From JBBQXH01 sp963710975 (lineage in GTDB: Bacteria > Actinomycetota > Thermoleophilia > Gaiellales > Gaiellaceae), in contig CAVQCG010000001.1 in the NCBI GenBank assembly GCA_963710975.1, positions 248,001-312,000 on the forward strand: 64,000 nt of DNA, given 5' to 3'. The translations under genes were made by a program, and so were the position numbers. The notes beneath the pieces are model-generated. The model was not told the origin of the DNA. It was given only the letters and a program-made list of their open reading frames with translations, and did no database searches. Shown here in pieces: positions 44,261 through 53,055 of the stretch; position 1 is the stretch's first letter; each line of letters opens with the position of its first letter.

Positions 44261-44932
44261 GTGGACGGCGTCCACGACATGGGCGGCATGCACGGGTTCG
44301 GGGCGGTGGTGGAGCCGGGCAGCGACGCCGTATTCCACGAGGACTGGGAGGCGCGAGTCTTCGCGATTCACCTGCTGATCGGCTCCGAGGATCTGGGTGC
44401 CGGGCCGGGAGGACGCGCCACCCGGGAGGAGATGGATCCGGCCGCGTACCTCGATGCGTCGTACTACGAACGCTGGCTCTGGAGCGCAGAGCAACGGCTG
44501 GCGCGGAAGGGCACGATCGCACCGGGTGAGGTCGAGGCGATGATGGACCGGCTGTCGTCTGGTCAGCCCGAGCCTCACCGTGCCGACCGCGCGATGGCCG
44601 AGCGATCGGTCGCCGCCCTCCGGGCGGGCTCGGGACTCGAGCGGCCGCGGGCGACGCGATTCGTCCCCGGGGAGCGGGTTCGGGTGCGGCGGATGCACCC
44701 GGTCGGCCACACGCGTTGCCCGCGCTACGCACGGGGCGTTTGCGGGACGGTGGAGCGCATCCAGGGCGCGGACAGGCTTCCTGACCGCGCCGTCTATGGA
44801 CGCGAGACGCCGAAGGAGCCCGTCTACTCGGTCGCCTTCAGGTCGGACGATCTCTGGGGCGCCGGCGGCGAGCCGCCATGGACGGTGCTCCTCGACCTCT
44901 GGGAGACCTACCTCGAGCCGGAGGACGGATGA
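44261..44932 (+). CDS. nthB: Nitrile hydratase beta subunit
   Basis: 223 residues beginning with the family signature MDGVHDMGGMHGFG. The C-terminal SH3-like domain is seen as FVPGERVRVRRMHPVGHTRC and PVYSVAFRSDDLWG. The GTG start is used. The stop overlaps nthA by ATGA. Together the subunits hydrate nitriles to amides. The beta-before-alpha order is typical of Co-type enzymes. Confidence 0.92.
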   Translation: MDGVHDMGGMHGFGAVVEPGSDAVFHEDWEARVFAIHLLIGSEDLGAGPGGRATREEMDPAAYLDASYYERWLWSAEQRLARKGTIAPGEVEAMMDRLSSGQPEPHRADRAMAERSVAALRAGSGLERPRATRFVPGERVRVRRMHPVGHTRCPRYARGVCGTVERIQGADRLPDRAVYGRETPKEPVYSVAFRSDDLWGAGGEPPWTVLLDLWETYLEPEDG

Positions 44933-45555
44933 CGCACGATCACGATCACGACCACGACCACCATGGGAGACCGGTGTCCGAGGTTGCGCTGCGGGCGGCC
45001 GCCCTCGAGGCCCTGCTCGTCGAGAAGGGCCTCGTCTCGACGGACGCGATCGATGCGGTGATCGCCCTCTACGAGAACGACGTCGGCCCGCAGAACGGTG
45101 CGAAGGTCGTCGCGCGGGCGTGGGTCGACCCCGCGTTTCGGGAGCGCCTGCTCGCGAACGGCTCGGCAGCGATCGCCGAGCTTGGCTTCGGGGGGGCCGA
45201 GGGCGAGACGATGGTCGTCGTCGAGAACACCCCACAGGTTCACAACGTGATCGTCTGCACGCTGTGCTCGTGCTACCCGTGGCCGGTTCTCGGCCTGCCG
45301 CCGAGCTGGTACAAGAGCTCGCCGTACCGTGCCCGAGTCGTTGCCGAGCCGCGGGCCGTGCTGCGGGAGTTCGGCCTGGAGCTGGCTGACGACATCGAGA
45401 TCCGGGTCTGGGACTCGAGCGCGGAGGTGCGCTATCTCGTCCTACCCATGCGCCCTGACGGGACTGAGTCGGCAACCGAGCAAGAGCTCGCAGCGCTCGT
45501 CACGCGCGACTCGATGATCGGGACCGCGACGGCGCTGACGCCCGCGCATTCGTGA
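44929..45555 (+). CDS. nthA: Nitrile hydratase alpha subunit, cobalt type
   Basis: 208 residues. The metal site is C110-T-L-C113-S114-C115 (VCTLCSCYPWPVLGLPPSWY). Thr in the second position marks the Co-containing class, and the Cys residues become sulfenic/sulfinic acids. An N-terminal HDHDHDHDHH stretch is a likely metal-binding extension. The ATG overlaps the beta subunit stop and the end overlaps the accessory gene (GTGA). Thiocyanate hydrolase shares the motif, but the two-subunit layout favours nitrile hydratase. Confidence 0.93.
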   Translation: MTHDHDHDHDHHGRPVSEVALRAAALEALLVEKGLVSTDAIDAVIALYENDVGPQNGAKVVARAWVDPAFRERLLANGSAAIAELGFGGAEGETMVVVENTPQVHNVIVCTLCSCYPWPVLGLPPSWYKSSPYRARVVAEPRAVLREFGLELADDIEIRVWDSSAEVRYLVLPMRPDGTESATEQELAALVTRDSMIGTATALTPAHS

Positions 45556-45851
45556 GCCCGGACACCTCTCTCGCGGAGGTCGACGCGGCCCTTGCCACCG
45601 CCGCGCCGCTCCCGCGCGCGAACGGGGAGCTCGTGTTCGAAGAGCCCTGGCAGGGACACGTCTTCGGCATGGGCGTCGTCTTGCTCGAACGGACGCAGAC
45701 GCCCTGGGCCGAGTTTCGGCGTCACCTCGTCGCCGAGATCGAGCGGCATACGGCGTCACCGGACGAGACGGCAGCCGGCGCCTACTACACGGCGTGGCTC
45801 GCAGCGCTCGAGTCGCTCCTCCGCGAGCGCGGCGTCCTTCCGGCCGGGTAG
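45552..45851 (+). CDS. Nitrile hydratase accessory/activator protein
   Basis: 99 residues, in the GTGA overlap after nthA. It resembles the beta-subunit N-terminal domain (FEEPWQGHVFGMGVVLLERT, WAEFRRHLVAEIERH), as do the small activators that insert cobalt into the alpha subunit. Position and length fit a self-subunit-swapping metallochaperone. Confidence 0.85.
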   Translation: MSPDTSLAEVDAALATAAPLPRANGELVFEEPWQGHVFGMGVVLLERTQTPWAEFRRHLVAEIERHTASPDETAAGAYYTAWLAALESLLRERGVLPAG

Positions 45852-45852
45852 G

Positions 45853-47040
45853 TCAGGCGAGCTGCTGGCTCGCGACCCCGCGGTGGAGCCGGTCAGGTGT
45901 GAGCGTCGAGCAGACCGCGACCAGGATCGTGGCGGTACCGACGATCAGCCACAGCGTCGTCGTGAAGCTGCCGGTCGCGTCGCGGACGGCTCCGAGGGCA
46001 AACGGCGAGATGGCCGCCAGCGTGTACCCGATGCCGAGCATCATCCCGGCGACGGCGCCGACTCCGGCGGGAGTGGCGGCGACGTCGAGCGGCAGGGTCA
46101 TGACGAGCGCGAACATGACGCCGTTCATCGCGCCGAAGAGCGTCACCCAGAGCCACGCGCCTCCCGGGAGCAGCACGATCCCGAGCATGCACGCGAGTTG
46201 CGCGGCGGCGCCGGTGACCAGGTAGAGGCGCCGCGAGCCGACGCGATCGGCGAGCCAGGAGGCAGCGAAGCCGGCAGGGATCGCGGCGATGTTGAGCGCG
46301 GCCAGGAGGGCGCCGGCACTGGCCTCGCTCCAACCCCGCTCGACGTAGGAGTCGGGGAGCCACGAGTTGATGCCGTAGTACCCGGTGCCGAGGAGCGCGA
46401 AGACGAGCACGAGCGTCCAGGCGGTCCGACTCTCGAGCGGAAGGCGGGGCGGGCGGTAGGCGATCACGTGGACGTGGCCCTCCTCGCTCCGGGTCTGGAA
46501 GATCCAGAGACCGACGAGCCCGAGGGTCACGGCCGAGAAGACGACGAGGGTGGCGCGCCAGCCCGCGACCGCGACCGCGGCGATCGGAACGGCGAGCGCC
46601 GAGGCGAGCGCTGACCCGACGTTGATCCCGGTGGTATAGACGCCGGTCGCAAAGGCCGGCCGATCGGAGAACCGCTCCTTGACGGCGACGGGCATCAGCG
46701 CTCCGGCCAGACCGATGCCGATGCCGACGGGAACGGTCAGCAGGATCAGGCCAAGGGCGGCAGGAGCGACTGCGCGGGCGATCCCGGCGGCGCCGATCAG
46801 CCCGAGCGCGGCCGCGATCGCATACCGCGATCCGATACGCCCCGAGAGGTACGGAGCCGGCGGCGCGAACAGCCCCATGCACAGGACTGGGATCGTCCCG
46901 AGCAAACCGGCGACCGCGTGCGAGATGCCGAGGTCGTCCTGGATCGCCGGCAGCAACGGGCCGATTCCGACGATCTGCGGCCGGAGCGCGACCGCACCGA
47001 GGAAGAGCGCGACGAGAAGCCCCGTCGTCCTTCGCGTCAC
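45853..47040 (-). CDS. MFS transporter, CynX/NimT cyanate-permease type
   Basis: 395 residues with about 12 hydrophobic segments, e.g. GLLVALFLGAVALRPQIVGI and YLSGRIGSRYAIAAALGLIG. The GTG at 47038-47040 has GGGAGG upstream. It ends one base from the nitrile hydratase accessory gene on the other strand. As the last gene of the eleven-gene minus operon it probably imports that operon's substrate. A link with the nitrile genes next door is possible but on the opposite strand. Confidence 0.87.
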   Translation of the reverse strand: MTRRTTGLLVALFLGAVALRPQIVGIGPLLPAIQDDLGISHAVAGLLGTIPVLCMGLFAPPAPYLSGRIGSRYAIAAALGLIGAAGIARAVAPAALGLILLTVPVGIGIGLAGALMPVAVKERFSDRPAFATGVYTTGINVGSALASALAVPIAAVAVAGWRATLVVFSAVTLGLVGLWIFQTRSEEGHVHVIAYRPPRLPLESRTAWTLVLVFALLGTGYYGINSWLPDSYVERGWSEASAGALLAALNIAAIPAGFAASWLADRVGSRRLYLVTGAAAQLACMLGIVLLPGGAWLWVTLFGAMNGVMFALVMTLPLDVAATPAGVGAVAGMMLGIGYTLAAISPFALGAVRDATGSFTTTLWLIVGTATILVAVCSTLTPDRLHRGVASQQLA

Positions 47041-47069
47041 GCCGTTCCTCCCCGGTGACGGGTCAGACG

Positions 47070-47363
47070 TCAGAGATCCCAGGTCTCGTAGAACGCGCGA
47101 GAGCGATCTTCGAGCCGCGGAATCGCGTCGCCGAATCCCCATCGCTTGAAGTGGTCGGTCTCGACGTGCGCTTCGTATGCCGCCTTGTCCGCGTACTGCT
47201 CGTAGAAGAAGAACACGTTCGCGTCCTCGGGATCGCGATGGGCCTGGTAGACGAGCACGCCGGGCTCGGCCTTCGAAGGGGCAGCGAGCTCGCGAACGGC
47301 GGCGGCGACATTGTCCGCCTCCCCGTCCTTGGCGATCCATTTCGCGCAGACGACGTAGGCCAT
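47070..47363 (-). CDS. Antibiotic-biosynthesis-monooxygenase-fold (ABM) protein
   Basis: 97 residues: YVVCAKWIAKDGEADNVAAA, PGVLVYQAHRDPEDANVFFF and a YADKAAYEAHVETDHF helix are typical of the dimeric ABM ferredoxin-like fold. GAAAGGA precedes the ATG. Members include cofactor-free quinone-forming monooxygenases and heme-degrading enzymes. It lies between the MBL hydrolase and MFS genes in the operon. Confidence 0.86.
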   Translation of the reverse strand: MAYVVCAKWIAKDGEADNVAAAVRELAAPSKAEPGVLVYQAHRDPEDANVFFFYEQYADKAAYEAHVETDHFKRWGFGDAIPRLEDRSRAFYETWDL

Positions 47364-47365
47364 GC

Positions 47366-48235
47366 TCAGGTCCTTTCGGTTGGGTTGCGGGCTGTCTCTC
47401 TCTTGTCGAAATACCGCTTGATGCCTGCGTAGGAGAGGTCGAGGCCGGGCAGCTGCCGGTACGCCGGTACCATCTCGCCGGCCTCCGCCTGGAGCTGCGC
47501 CTCAGCCCTCGCGACGAACTCCTCCTGGGGGAGACCGGAGCTCACCCAGCCGGCCCACTCGCGCAGACGGTCGCGGGTACGCGCGACGTGCTCGACCGTG
47601 TCGGTCACCTCTCCGTAGTGCGGCAGCCGGAAGACGCTCGGTCGACGCTCCTCGATGGCCTCGAAGGTGCGCTCCCAGGCCTCGAGGTCGATCTCGGGCG
47701 GCGCCGCGGCGGGGTAGACGAAACGACCCGGGGGAATCAGGCAGCCGACCGCGTCCCCGACGTAGCAGGCACCGTCCCCGTCGAGGAACGAGACGTGGTG
47801 CCAGGCATGACCGGGCGTCGGAAAGACGCTGAGCCCGCAGGCAGTGTCGCCGACGATCGCGACGTTCCGCTCGGGCACCGGCTCGATCGGCCCGAACAAC
47901 CGATCGAATTCGTCGCCGTACATCCGCCGGGCACTCCGCTCGAGGCGGGTCGGATCCACGAGATGAGGAGCCCCTACCTCGCTGACGACGACCTCGAGGC
48001 CCGGGTGACGCCGAACGAGCGCGCCGGCGGCACCCGCGTGATCCGGGTGGATATGCGTCAGGAGCAGCGTGCGGACATCGGTCAGCGACATCCCGCGTTC
48101 TGCGAGTCCTGCCTCGAGCGCGCCGACGCACACCGCCGGGCCGCAGTCGACGAGCGCCGGTTGCGCACCGTCGAGGAGATAGACCCCGATGACGTGCGGA
48201 CGCCCGAGGTGAAGGAGATCGATGAGGGAAGCCAT
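47366..48235 (-). CDS. Metallo-beta-lactamase-fold hydrolase
   Basis: 289 residues from the ATG at 48233-48235. The metal motif is LLTHIHPDHAGAAG, then GLSVFPTPGHAWHHVSFLDG and the late His in FRLPHYGEVTD. It is part of the minus operon after the FeS subunit and before the ABM gene. A glyoxalase II, lactonase or thioesterase role is possible; the substrate is unknown. Confidence 0.88.
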   Translation of the reverse strand: MASLIDLLHLGRPHVIGVYLLDGAQPALVDCGPAVCVGALEAGLAERGMSLTDVRTLLLTHIHPDHAGAAGALVRRHPGLEVVVSEVGAPHLVDPTRLERSARRMYGDEFDRLFGPIEPVPERNVAIVGDTACGLSVFPTPGHAWHHVSFLDGDGACYVGDAVGCLIPPGRFVYPAAAPPEIDLEAWERTFEAIEERRPSVFRLPHYGEVTDTVEHVARTRDRLREWAGWVSSGLPQEEFVARAEAQLQAEAGEMVPAYRQLPGLDLSYAGIKRYFDKRETARNPTERT

Positions 48236-48245
48236 GCGAAGGGCG

Positions 48246-48698
48246 TCAGGAGGCCGCCCTGCGGACGGCTTCCATGATCTTGACATAGCAGCCGCAACGG
48301 CACAGGTTCCCTGCGAGCGCGCTCTTGATCTCAGCGTCCGTCGGCCTCGGGTTCTCCTCGAGGAGCGAGGCGACGGTCAGAATCATTCCGGGCGTGCAGA
48401 AGCCGCACTGAAACGCGTGCGCGTCCGCGAAGGCGTGAGGGACCGGGTGGTCGTCGCCGAGACCCTCGACCGTCACAATGGCGCTCCCTTCAGCGAGCGG
48501 CGCAAGCAGAAGGCAGGTCGAGATCGGCTCCCCGTCGATGAGAGCCGTGCAGGCACCGCACACGCCGATCCCGCAGGTTTCGCGAACGGACAGGATGCCG
48601 AGCTCACGCCGGAGAACCGCGAGCAGGTTCTCGCTCGGCGACGCGTCCACCTCGACCGACACACGATTGAGCGTGAAGGCGACTTTCACGACGCTCAC
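48246..48698 (-). CDS. Molybdenum hydroxylase 2Fe-2S (small) subunit, cluster 2
   Basis: 150 residues from the GTG at 48696-48698, with GGAG 7 bases upstream. First cluster: CGIGVCGACTALIDG with an earlier Cys in VRETC. Second: CGFCTPGM and CRCGCYVKIMEAV. Starting at the ATG 48789-48791, which overlaps the large-subunit stop, would add 31 unlike residues; I find that less likely but possible. It completes the FAD-Mo-FeS trio. Confidence 0.9.
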   Translation of the reverse strand: MSVVKVAFTLNRVSVEVDASPSENLLAVLRRELGILSVRETCGIGVCGACTALIDGEPISTCLLLAPLAEGSAIVTVEGLGDDHPVPHAFADAHAFQCGFCTPGMILTVASLLEENPRPTDAEIKSALAGNLCRCGCYVKIMEAVRRAAS

Positions 48699-48787
48699 CG
48701 TGACACTCCGGGCGCCTTGTGCGCACCACCCGCGCGAATCTCCTCGATAGGCTGAAGCCGGAGGGAGGCAAGCGGCGGTCCCCGGGC

Positions 48788-50872
48788 TCATGAGCGCTCC
48801 GCAGAATCGCGGCGATCGATGGCCTCGAGCACGGCCTCCGAGGTGATCGGCAGCTCGGTGACGTGGATCCCGAGCGAGCCGAGTGCGTTCCCGATTGCCG
48901 CCGGCACAGGCGGTACGGCCGTCTCGCCGAGCCCGTGTACCTCGGCACCGATCTCCTCGACGAGCTCGTGGGTCAGCTCCGGCAAGTCGGCGATCGACGG
49001 GATCTCGTAGTCGGAGAGGTTGGCGTTCGTCACCTGGCCATCCGCGAACGCGATGCCCTCGTAGAGGGCCCCGCCGAGTCCCATGATCATCGAGCCTTCG
49101 TTCTGGAGCTCCGCTCCCGGGGGATTGACCACCCGCCCTGCATAGACGGCGGCATGGAGCCGCACGACCTCGACCTTGCCGGTCTCCTCGTCGACACGCA
49201 CCTCGGCCGCCCCCGCGCCCTGATGCCAGTGCGACGAGGCAAGACCCTGACCCGTGTCAGGATCGAGCCCGCCCTCGTTTCGCACCTCGCCGACGCCTCG
49301 TCTTCCATCCCGGCGAAGATCCCGAACGGCCTCCTCGAGCGCCCGGCCCATCATGTACGTCGAGCGGCTCGAGGTTGCACGGGTGTCGTAGGGAACGATG
49401 CTCGTGTCGGGATCGGGGAAATCGACTTCGTCGACCCCGACACCGAGGAGCTCGGATGCGACGAGCGAGAGCGCCCGTCGCGAGCCCTGCCCCATCTCGG
49501 CCGTCGCGCAGCGCAGCGTGTACCTCCCGTCCGTTTCCGCTTCGACGGCGATGGAAGCACGGCTCGGCGTCTGCATCCCCTTGAGGAGAACGCAGAGGCC
49601 CTTGCCCCTCCGTCCCTCCCGCCAGCCGATCGCAGTCGCGGCCCGCTCGAGGCAGTCGGCGAAGTGGACGTCGTGGACAGTCTCGCCGGTACAGAACATG
49701 TCCCCGTCCCTGAGGACGTTCCTGAGGCGAAGCTCGAGGGGGTCGATTCCCAGCCGGTCGGCGAGCGTGTCCATCAGCGACTCCGAGGCCCACACCGCTT
49801 GTGTCGCCCCGAAGCCGCGAAATGCGCCGTTCGGCGGCGTGTTCGTGTAGACGCAGCGAGACTCGACACTCACGTTCGGGATCCGGTACGGACCCACGAC
49901 GGAGTACCCGACCTTGACCGCCACGCCGGGCCCGCAGTCCGCATAGGCTCCCGTGTCGATCCAGGACTGGACGTCCTTCGCGACCAGCGTCCCATCCCCC
50001 CGGGCGCCGATCCGGACCGTGATCAGCGAGGGATGGCGATTGTTCGTCAGCCACTCCTCGTTCCGCGGCAGCACGCACCGCACGGGCCGTCGCGCCTTCC
50101 GCGCGAGCGCAGCCGTCAGCGCCTCGAGCCGGACGAAGGTCTTCGCGCCGAAGGAGCCTCCCATCGGCGGACACACGACGCGAACGTTCTCCTCCGGAAT
50201 CCCGAAGACTCCCGCGACGTCCTCGCGCACGTTGAACGGAGTGTGCGTCCCTGTCCACAGGTCGAGTCGGTCGCCATTCCAGCTCGCGACGGTCGCATGC
50301 GGCTCCATCGCCGCGTGCTGGGCAGCGTCGGTTCGATACGTCCCTTCGACGACGACGTCCGACCCCGCCAGGCCTGCAGCCGCGTCGCCGTGCACGATCC
50401 GGAAGCGGTGGCAGACGTTCGTTCCAGGCTCCGGCCTGATGCCGAAGTAGGAGGCGTCGTTGTCGGAGATCTGGATCTGCTCGTGGACGAGCGCCCGGCC
50501 GGTGAGCGCCTCCTCGATCCCCAAGGCCGCCGGAATCTCTTCGTACTCGACCTCGATCAGCGCGAGCGCCTCCTCGGCGAGCTCGACGGTCTCGGCCGCG
50601 ACGGCCGCGACGGGATCGCCCGCATACCGCGCGCGATCGATCGCCAGCACCGATTGATCCTTGATCTGACAGCCGTAGCGGCCGAGCCCGCGGACGTCGT
50701 CCGGCGTGAGGGCGACGACGCCTTCGGGGACAGCCGATGCGTCGACCCGGCCGATCCTGGCGTGCGGGAACGGCGAGCGCACGATGCGCGCGTGGAGCAT
50801 CCCCGGCAGCTCGTGATCCTGCGAGTAGCGAATCCGGGCCGCCAGGACGGGTGCGACGTGGGCCGGGATCAC
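48788..50872 (-). CDS. Molybdenum hydroxylase large (molybdopterin-binding) subunit, cluster 2
   Basis: 694 residues, single chain, unlike the split version in cluster 1. Motifs: CPPMGGSFGAKTFVRLEALT, GAFRGFGATQAVWASESLMD, EMGQGSRRALSLVA and the catalytic Glu in HGLGETAVPPVPAAIGNALG. The GTG overlaps the FAD-subunit stop (GTGA). It hydroxylates an aromatic or heteroaromatic carbon or an aldehyde using water. It is slightly short at the N-terminus compared with CoxL. Confidence 0.92.
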   Translation of the reverse strand: MIPAHVAPVLAARIRYSQDHELPGMLHARIVRSPFPHARIGRVDASAVPEGVVALTPDDVRGLGRYGCQIKDQSVLAIDRARYAGDPVAAVAAETVELAEEALALIEVEYEEIPAALGIEEALTGRALVHEQIQISDNDASYFGIRPEPGTNVCHRFRIVHGDAAAGLAGSDVVVEGTYRTDAAQHAAMEPHATVASWNGDRLDLWTGTHTPFNVREDVAGVFGIPEENVRVVCPPMGGSFGAKTFVRLEALTAALARKARRPVRCVLPRNEEWLTNNRHPSLITVRIGARGDGTLVAKDVQSWIDTGAYADCGPGVAVKVGYSVVGPYRIPNVSVESRCVYTNTPPNGAFRGFGATQAVWASESLMDTLADRLGIDPLELRLRNVLRDGDMFCTGETVHDVHFADCLERAATAIGWREGRRGKGLCVLLKGMQTPSRASIAVEAETDGRYTLRCATAEMGQGSRRALSLVASELLGVGVDEVDFPDPDTSIVPYDTRATSSRSTYMMGRALEEAVRDLRRDGRRGVGEVRNEGGLDPDTGQGLASSHWHQGAGAAEVRVDEETGKVEVVRLHAAVYAGRVVNPPGAELQNEGSMIMGLGGALYEGIAFADGQVTNANLSDYEIPSIADLPELTHELVEEIGAEVHGLGETAVPPVPAAIGNALGSLGIHVTELPITSEAVLEAIDRRDSAERS

Positions 50873-51702
50873 GCCGCAGTGGTGTCGAGGGCCTCGAGGG
50901 CGCGGCGCACTTCGACGGCGATCACGCGCCGGCGGTACCGGGACGATCCGCGGATGTCGCCAATCGGCTCGATCGCTTCCGCGTAGCGCATGCCGATCTC
51001 CGACGCGAGCTCGGTGGTCATCGGCTCGCCGTCAGCGAGCGCACAGATGTCCGGAAAATGCTGGGGCCGGCCGGCAACCGCCCCGACGACCACGCGCACC
51101 GTCGCATCGTGCCGCGCTGCTGCCACCGAGACGCACGGCCGGTCCTCATGCGAGCGCGACCTGAACTTGCGGTAAACGGCAGGGCCGTCGTTCCGCGGCA
51201 CGCGGGCCTCGACGATCAGCTCGTCGGGCCCGAGCGACGTCTCGTAGTGCCCGACGATCAGCTCGTCGATCGGAATCTCACGCTCCCCGCCCGACCGTCG
51301 GACGATCGCCCGGGCGCGAAGCGCGCACAGGATCGCGGGGGGATCCGACGCGTAGTCGGCATCGGCGAGGACGCCCCCGACGGTTGCCTGATTCCGCACG
51401 CGCGGACTGGCAACCACCGAGAACGCATGCGCGAGCGCCGGCCAGCCGTCGGCCACAGCCGACGAACGCTCGACCGATCTGTGGCGCGCCATCGCACCGA
51501 GCCGAAGCTCGCCGTCCGCTTCGATCCCGTCGATACCGGGCACATCGCGCAGGCTCAGGAGGCACGAGGGCTGGAACAGCCGCTGATTCATCAGGATCGT
51601 GATGAACGTCCCGCCGGCGAGCACCGTGGCTTCGTCGCCGAGCGACGCCTTCAGGTCGAGCGCCTCGTCAAGGGACGCGGGTCGAAGGAACTCAGGCTGC
51701 AT
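50869..51702 (-). CDS. Molybdenum hydroxylase FAD-binding (medium) subunit, cluster 2
   Basis: 277 residues from the ATG at 51700-51702. FAD loops: ATVLAGGTFITILMNQRLFQ and SPRVRNQATVGGVLADADYA. The C-terminal CO_deh_flav_C part follows. It overlaps the HD gene upstream by 11 bases and the large subunit downstream by four. Electron transfer from the FeS subunit to an acceptor. Confidence 0.9.
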   Translation of the reverse strand: MQPEFLRPASLDEALDLKASLGDEATVLAGGTFITILMNQRLFQPSCLLSLRDVPGIDGIEADGELRLGAMARHRSVERSSAVADGWPALAHAFSVVASPRVRNQATVGGVLADADYASDPPAILCALRARAIVRRSGGEREIPIDELIVGHYETSLGPDELIVEARVPRNDGPAVYRKFRSRSHEDRPCVSVAAARHDATVRVVVGAVAGRPQHFPDICALADGEPMTTELASEIGMRYAEAIEPIGDIRGSSRYRRRVIAVEVRRALEALDTTAA

Positions 51703-52237
51703 CGACGGTCGCCAGCGCGTGCTCGTACAGCGGGCGGGCGAGCTCGACCGCCCGCTCGACCCGAATCCGGTCGAACATGTACGTAAGCTGATCCTTCGCA
51801 CGCTGACGGCTACAGCGTCCGTTGACGTACCAGCGCACAACCACCTGGTCGTTGACCTCGAGGAACGAGAGCGAGTCGGAGGCCTGCAGGAGGTTCTCGT
51901 CCGCTGCCCCGCCGACCTCGTGGGCGAGAATCAGCCGCTCGACCTCGGCCACCAGCGCACTCGAGGCTTCCTGGTCACGGAGCCACTCTCCGACGATGCG
52001 GGCAGAGCGCGCCGAGTGTGCCTGCCTGTACGCCGGATCGTCCGCAGGCATGGTCGCCGGATCCATCGACGGACCGCCCGGGAAGTGGCGCTCCATGTCG
52101 TGCGTCAGCGCCGCCAGGACGAGCCCCTCGCCAGCGCCGGCGTCGAGCACGAGGAGCCAATCCCGCGTGCGCTCGAGGTGGCGGGCGTTCCAGTACGGCT
52201 CGATCCAGGCCTCGGCCGCGGAGACGAGCTCGCTCAC
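51692..52237 (-). CDS. HD-domain-like protein
   Basis: 181 residues. His/Asp pairs are arranged like a minimal HD phosphohydrolase: HLERTRDWLLVLDAGAGEG, LTHDMERHFPGG and later LILAHEVGG. The GTG overlaps the dikinase stop (GTGA). HD proteins hydrolyse phosphate esters, which would suit a pathway with a phosphorylated intermediate. That link is inference. Confidence 0.75.
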   Translation of the reverse strand: MSELVSAAEAWIEPYWNARHLERTRDWLLVLDAGAGEGLVLAALTHDMERHFPGGPSMDPATMPADDPAYRQAHSARSARIVGEWLRDQEASSALVAEVERLILAHEVGGAADENLLQASDSLSFLEVNDQVVVRWYVNGRCSRQRAKDQLTYMFDRIRVERAVELARPLYEHALATVDAA

Positions 52238-53055
52238 AGCGTGGTCACCGGCCGCGACTGCAGGAGGTAGATCTTGCCGGCTGCGATCGCCCACTCGACG
52301 TCCTGTGGGCCGCCGAAGTGCTCCTCGAGCGCGCGGCCCAGGTCCGCCAACGACCGGAGCTCGCCCTCCCCCAGCACACCGCCGGCCACGAGGCTCGAGC
52401 GCTTGACCGTACCCGAGCGGTCCGTCACGTAGTGGTCGGGTGTCACCTCACCGGATACGACCTGCTCACCGAGCCCGCGAACCGCCTCGATGATCATCTG
52501 GTCCCGGCGTCGCTGCACCGGGTCGACAGTGAACATGACGCCCGCCGTGTCCGCGTCGACCATTCTCTGGACGACGACGGCCATCCCCAGGTCCTCGAGC
52601 GAGCCCTTGTGACTTCGGTAGAAGATGGCACGCTCGCTGAAGAACGAGGCCCAACATTCGACGACGCGCGCGCAGACGTCCTTCGCCCCTTCGACGTTGA
52701 GGTACGTCTCTTGCTGGCCGGCGAAGCTCGCCGCATCGGAGTCCTCGGCGGTTGCCGAGGAGCGCACGGCAACGCGACCACCTCCGAGGCGCTCGTACGC
52801 CTCGCCGATCTCCTGGCTCGGAGGCTCCGCGGCGAGGACGACCGTCTGTGCCTCGTCGTGCGACCGGGCGACCGCGAGATCCCGCAGGCGAACCGGATCG
52901 ACGGATCGCTCGAGGATGCCCGCCGGGACGACGAATCCTGGCGGAACCGGCAGCCCTGCAGCGGTCATCGCCGCCAGGCTCGCACCCTTGCCCCCGGCAA
53001 CGGCAACGTCGCCGCATGCTGGTTCATCGAAGCCAATGACGGCCGTTCCCGGCAT
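52234..53055 (-). CDS. PEP-synthase-like ATP-binding subunit (stand-alone PPDK N-terminal domain)
   Basis: 273 residues corresponding to the ATP-grasp domain of PEP synthase/PPDK: AVAGGKGASLAAMTAAGLPV, VAVRSSATAEDSDAASFAGQ, and the domain-closing PQDVEWAIAAGKIYLLQSRP. It stops right after that motif, where full-length enzymes go on to the swivelling His domain. That domain is encoded separately at 54537-56269. The ATG touches the cyclase stop (TGATG). Such a two-part kinase is known from phenylphosphate synthase (PpsB-like). Confidence 0.88.
   Translation of the reverse strand: MPGTAVIGFDEPACGDVAVAGGKGASLAAMTAAGLPVPPGFVVPAGILERSVDPVRLRDLAVARSHDEAQTVVLAAEPPSQEIGEAYERLGGGRVAVRSSATAEDSDAASFAGQQETYLNVEGAKDVCARVVECWASFFSERAIFYRSHKGSLEDLGMAVVVQRMVDADTAGVMFTVDPVQRRRDQMIIEAVRGLGEQVVSGEVTPDHYVTDRSGTVKRSSLVAGGVLGEGELRSLADLGRALEEHFGGPQDVEWAIAAGKIYLLQSRPVTTL

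Noticed and set aside
48699..48791. N-terminal 31-residue extension of the cluster 2 FeS subunit from the ATG at 48791
   Set aside because: The extension matches nothing expected before the ferredoxin domain; the GTG at 48698 has a ribosome site. The ATGA overlap keeps it possible.
48863..50986. 707-codon open frame on the plus strand
   Set aside because: Antisense shadow of the molybdenum hydroxylase large subunit; Arg/Asp-rich with no family motif. High GC keeps many antisense frames open.
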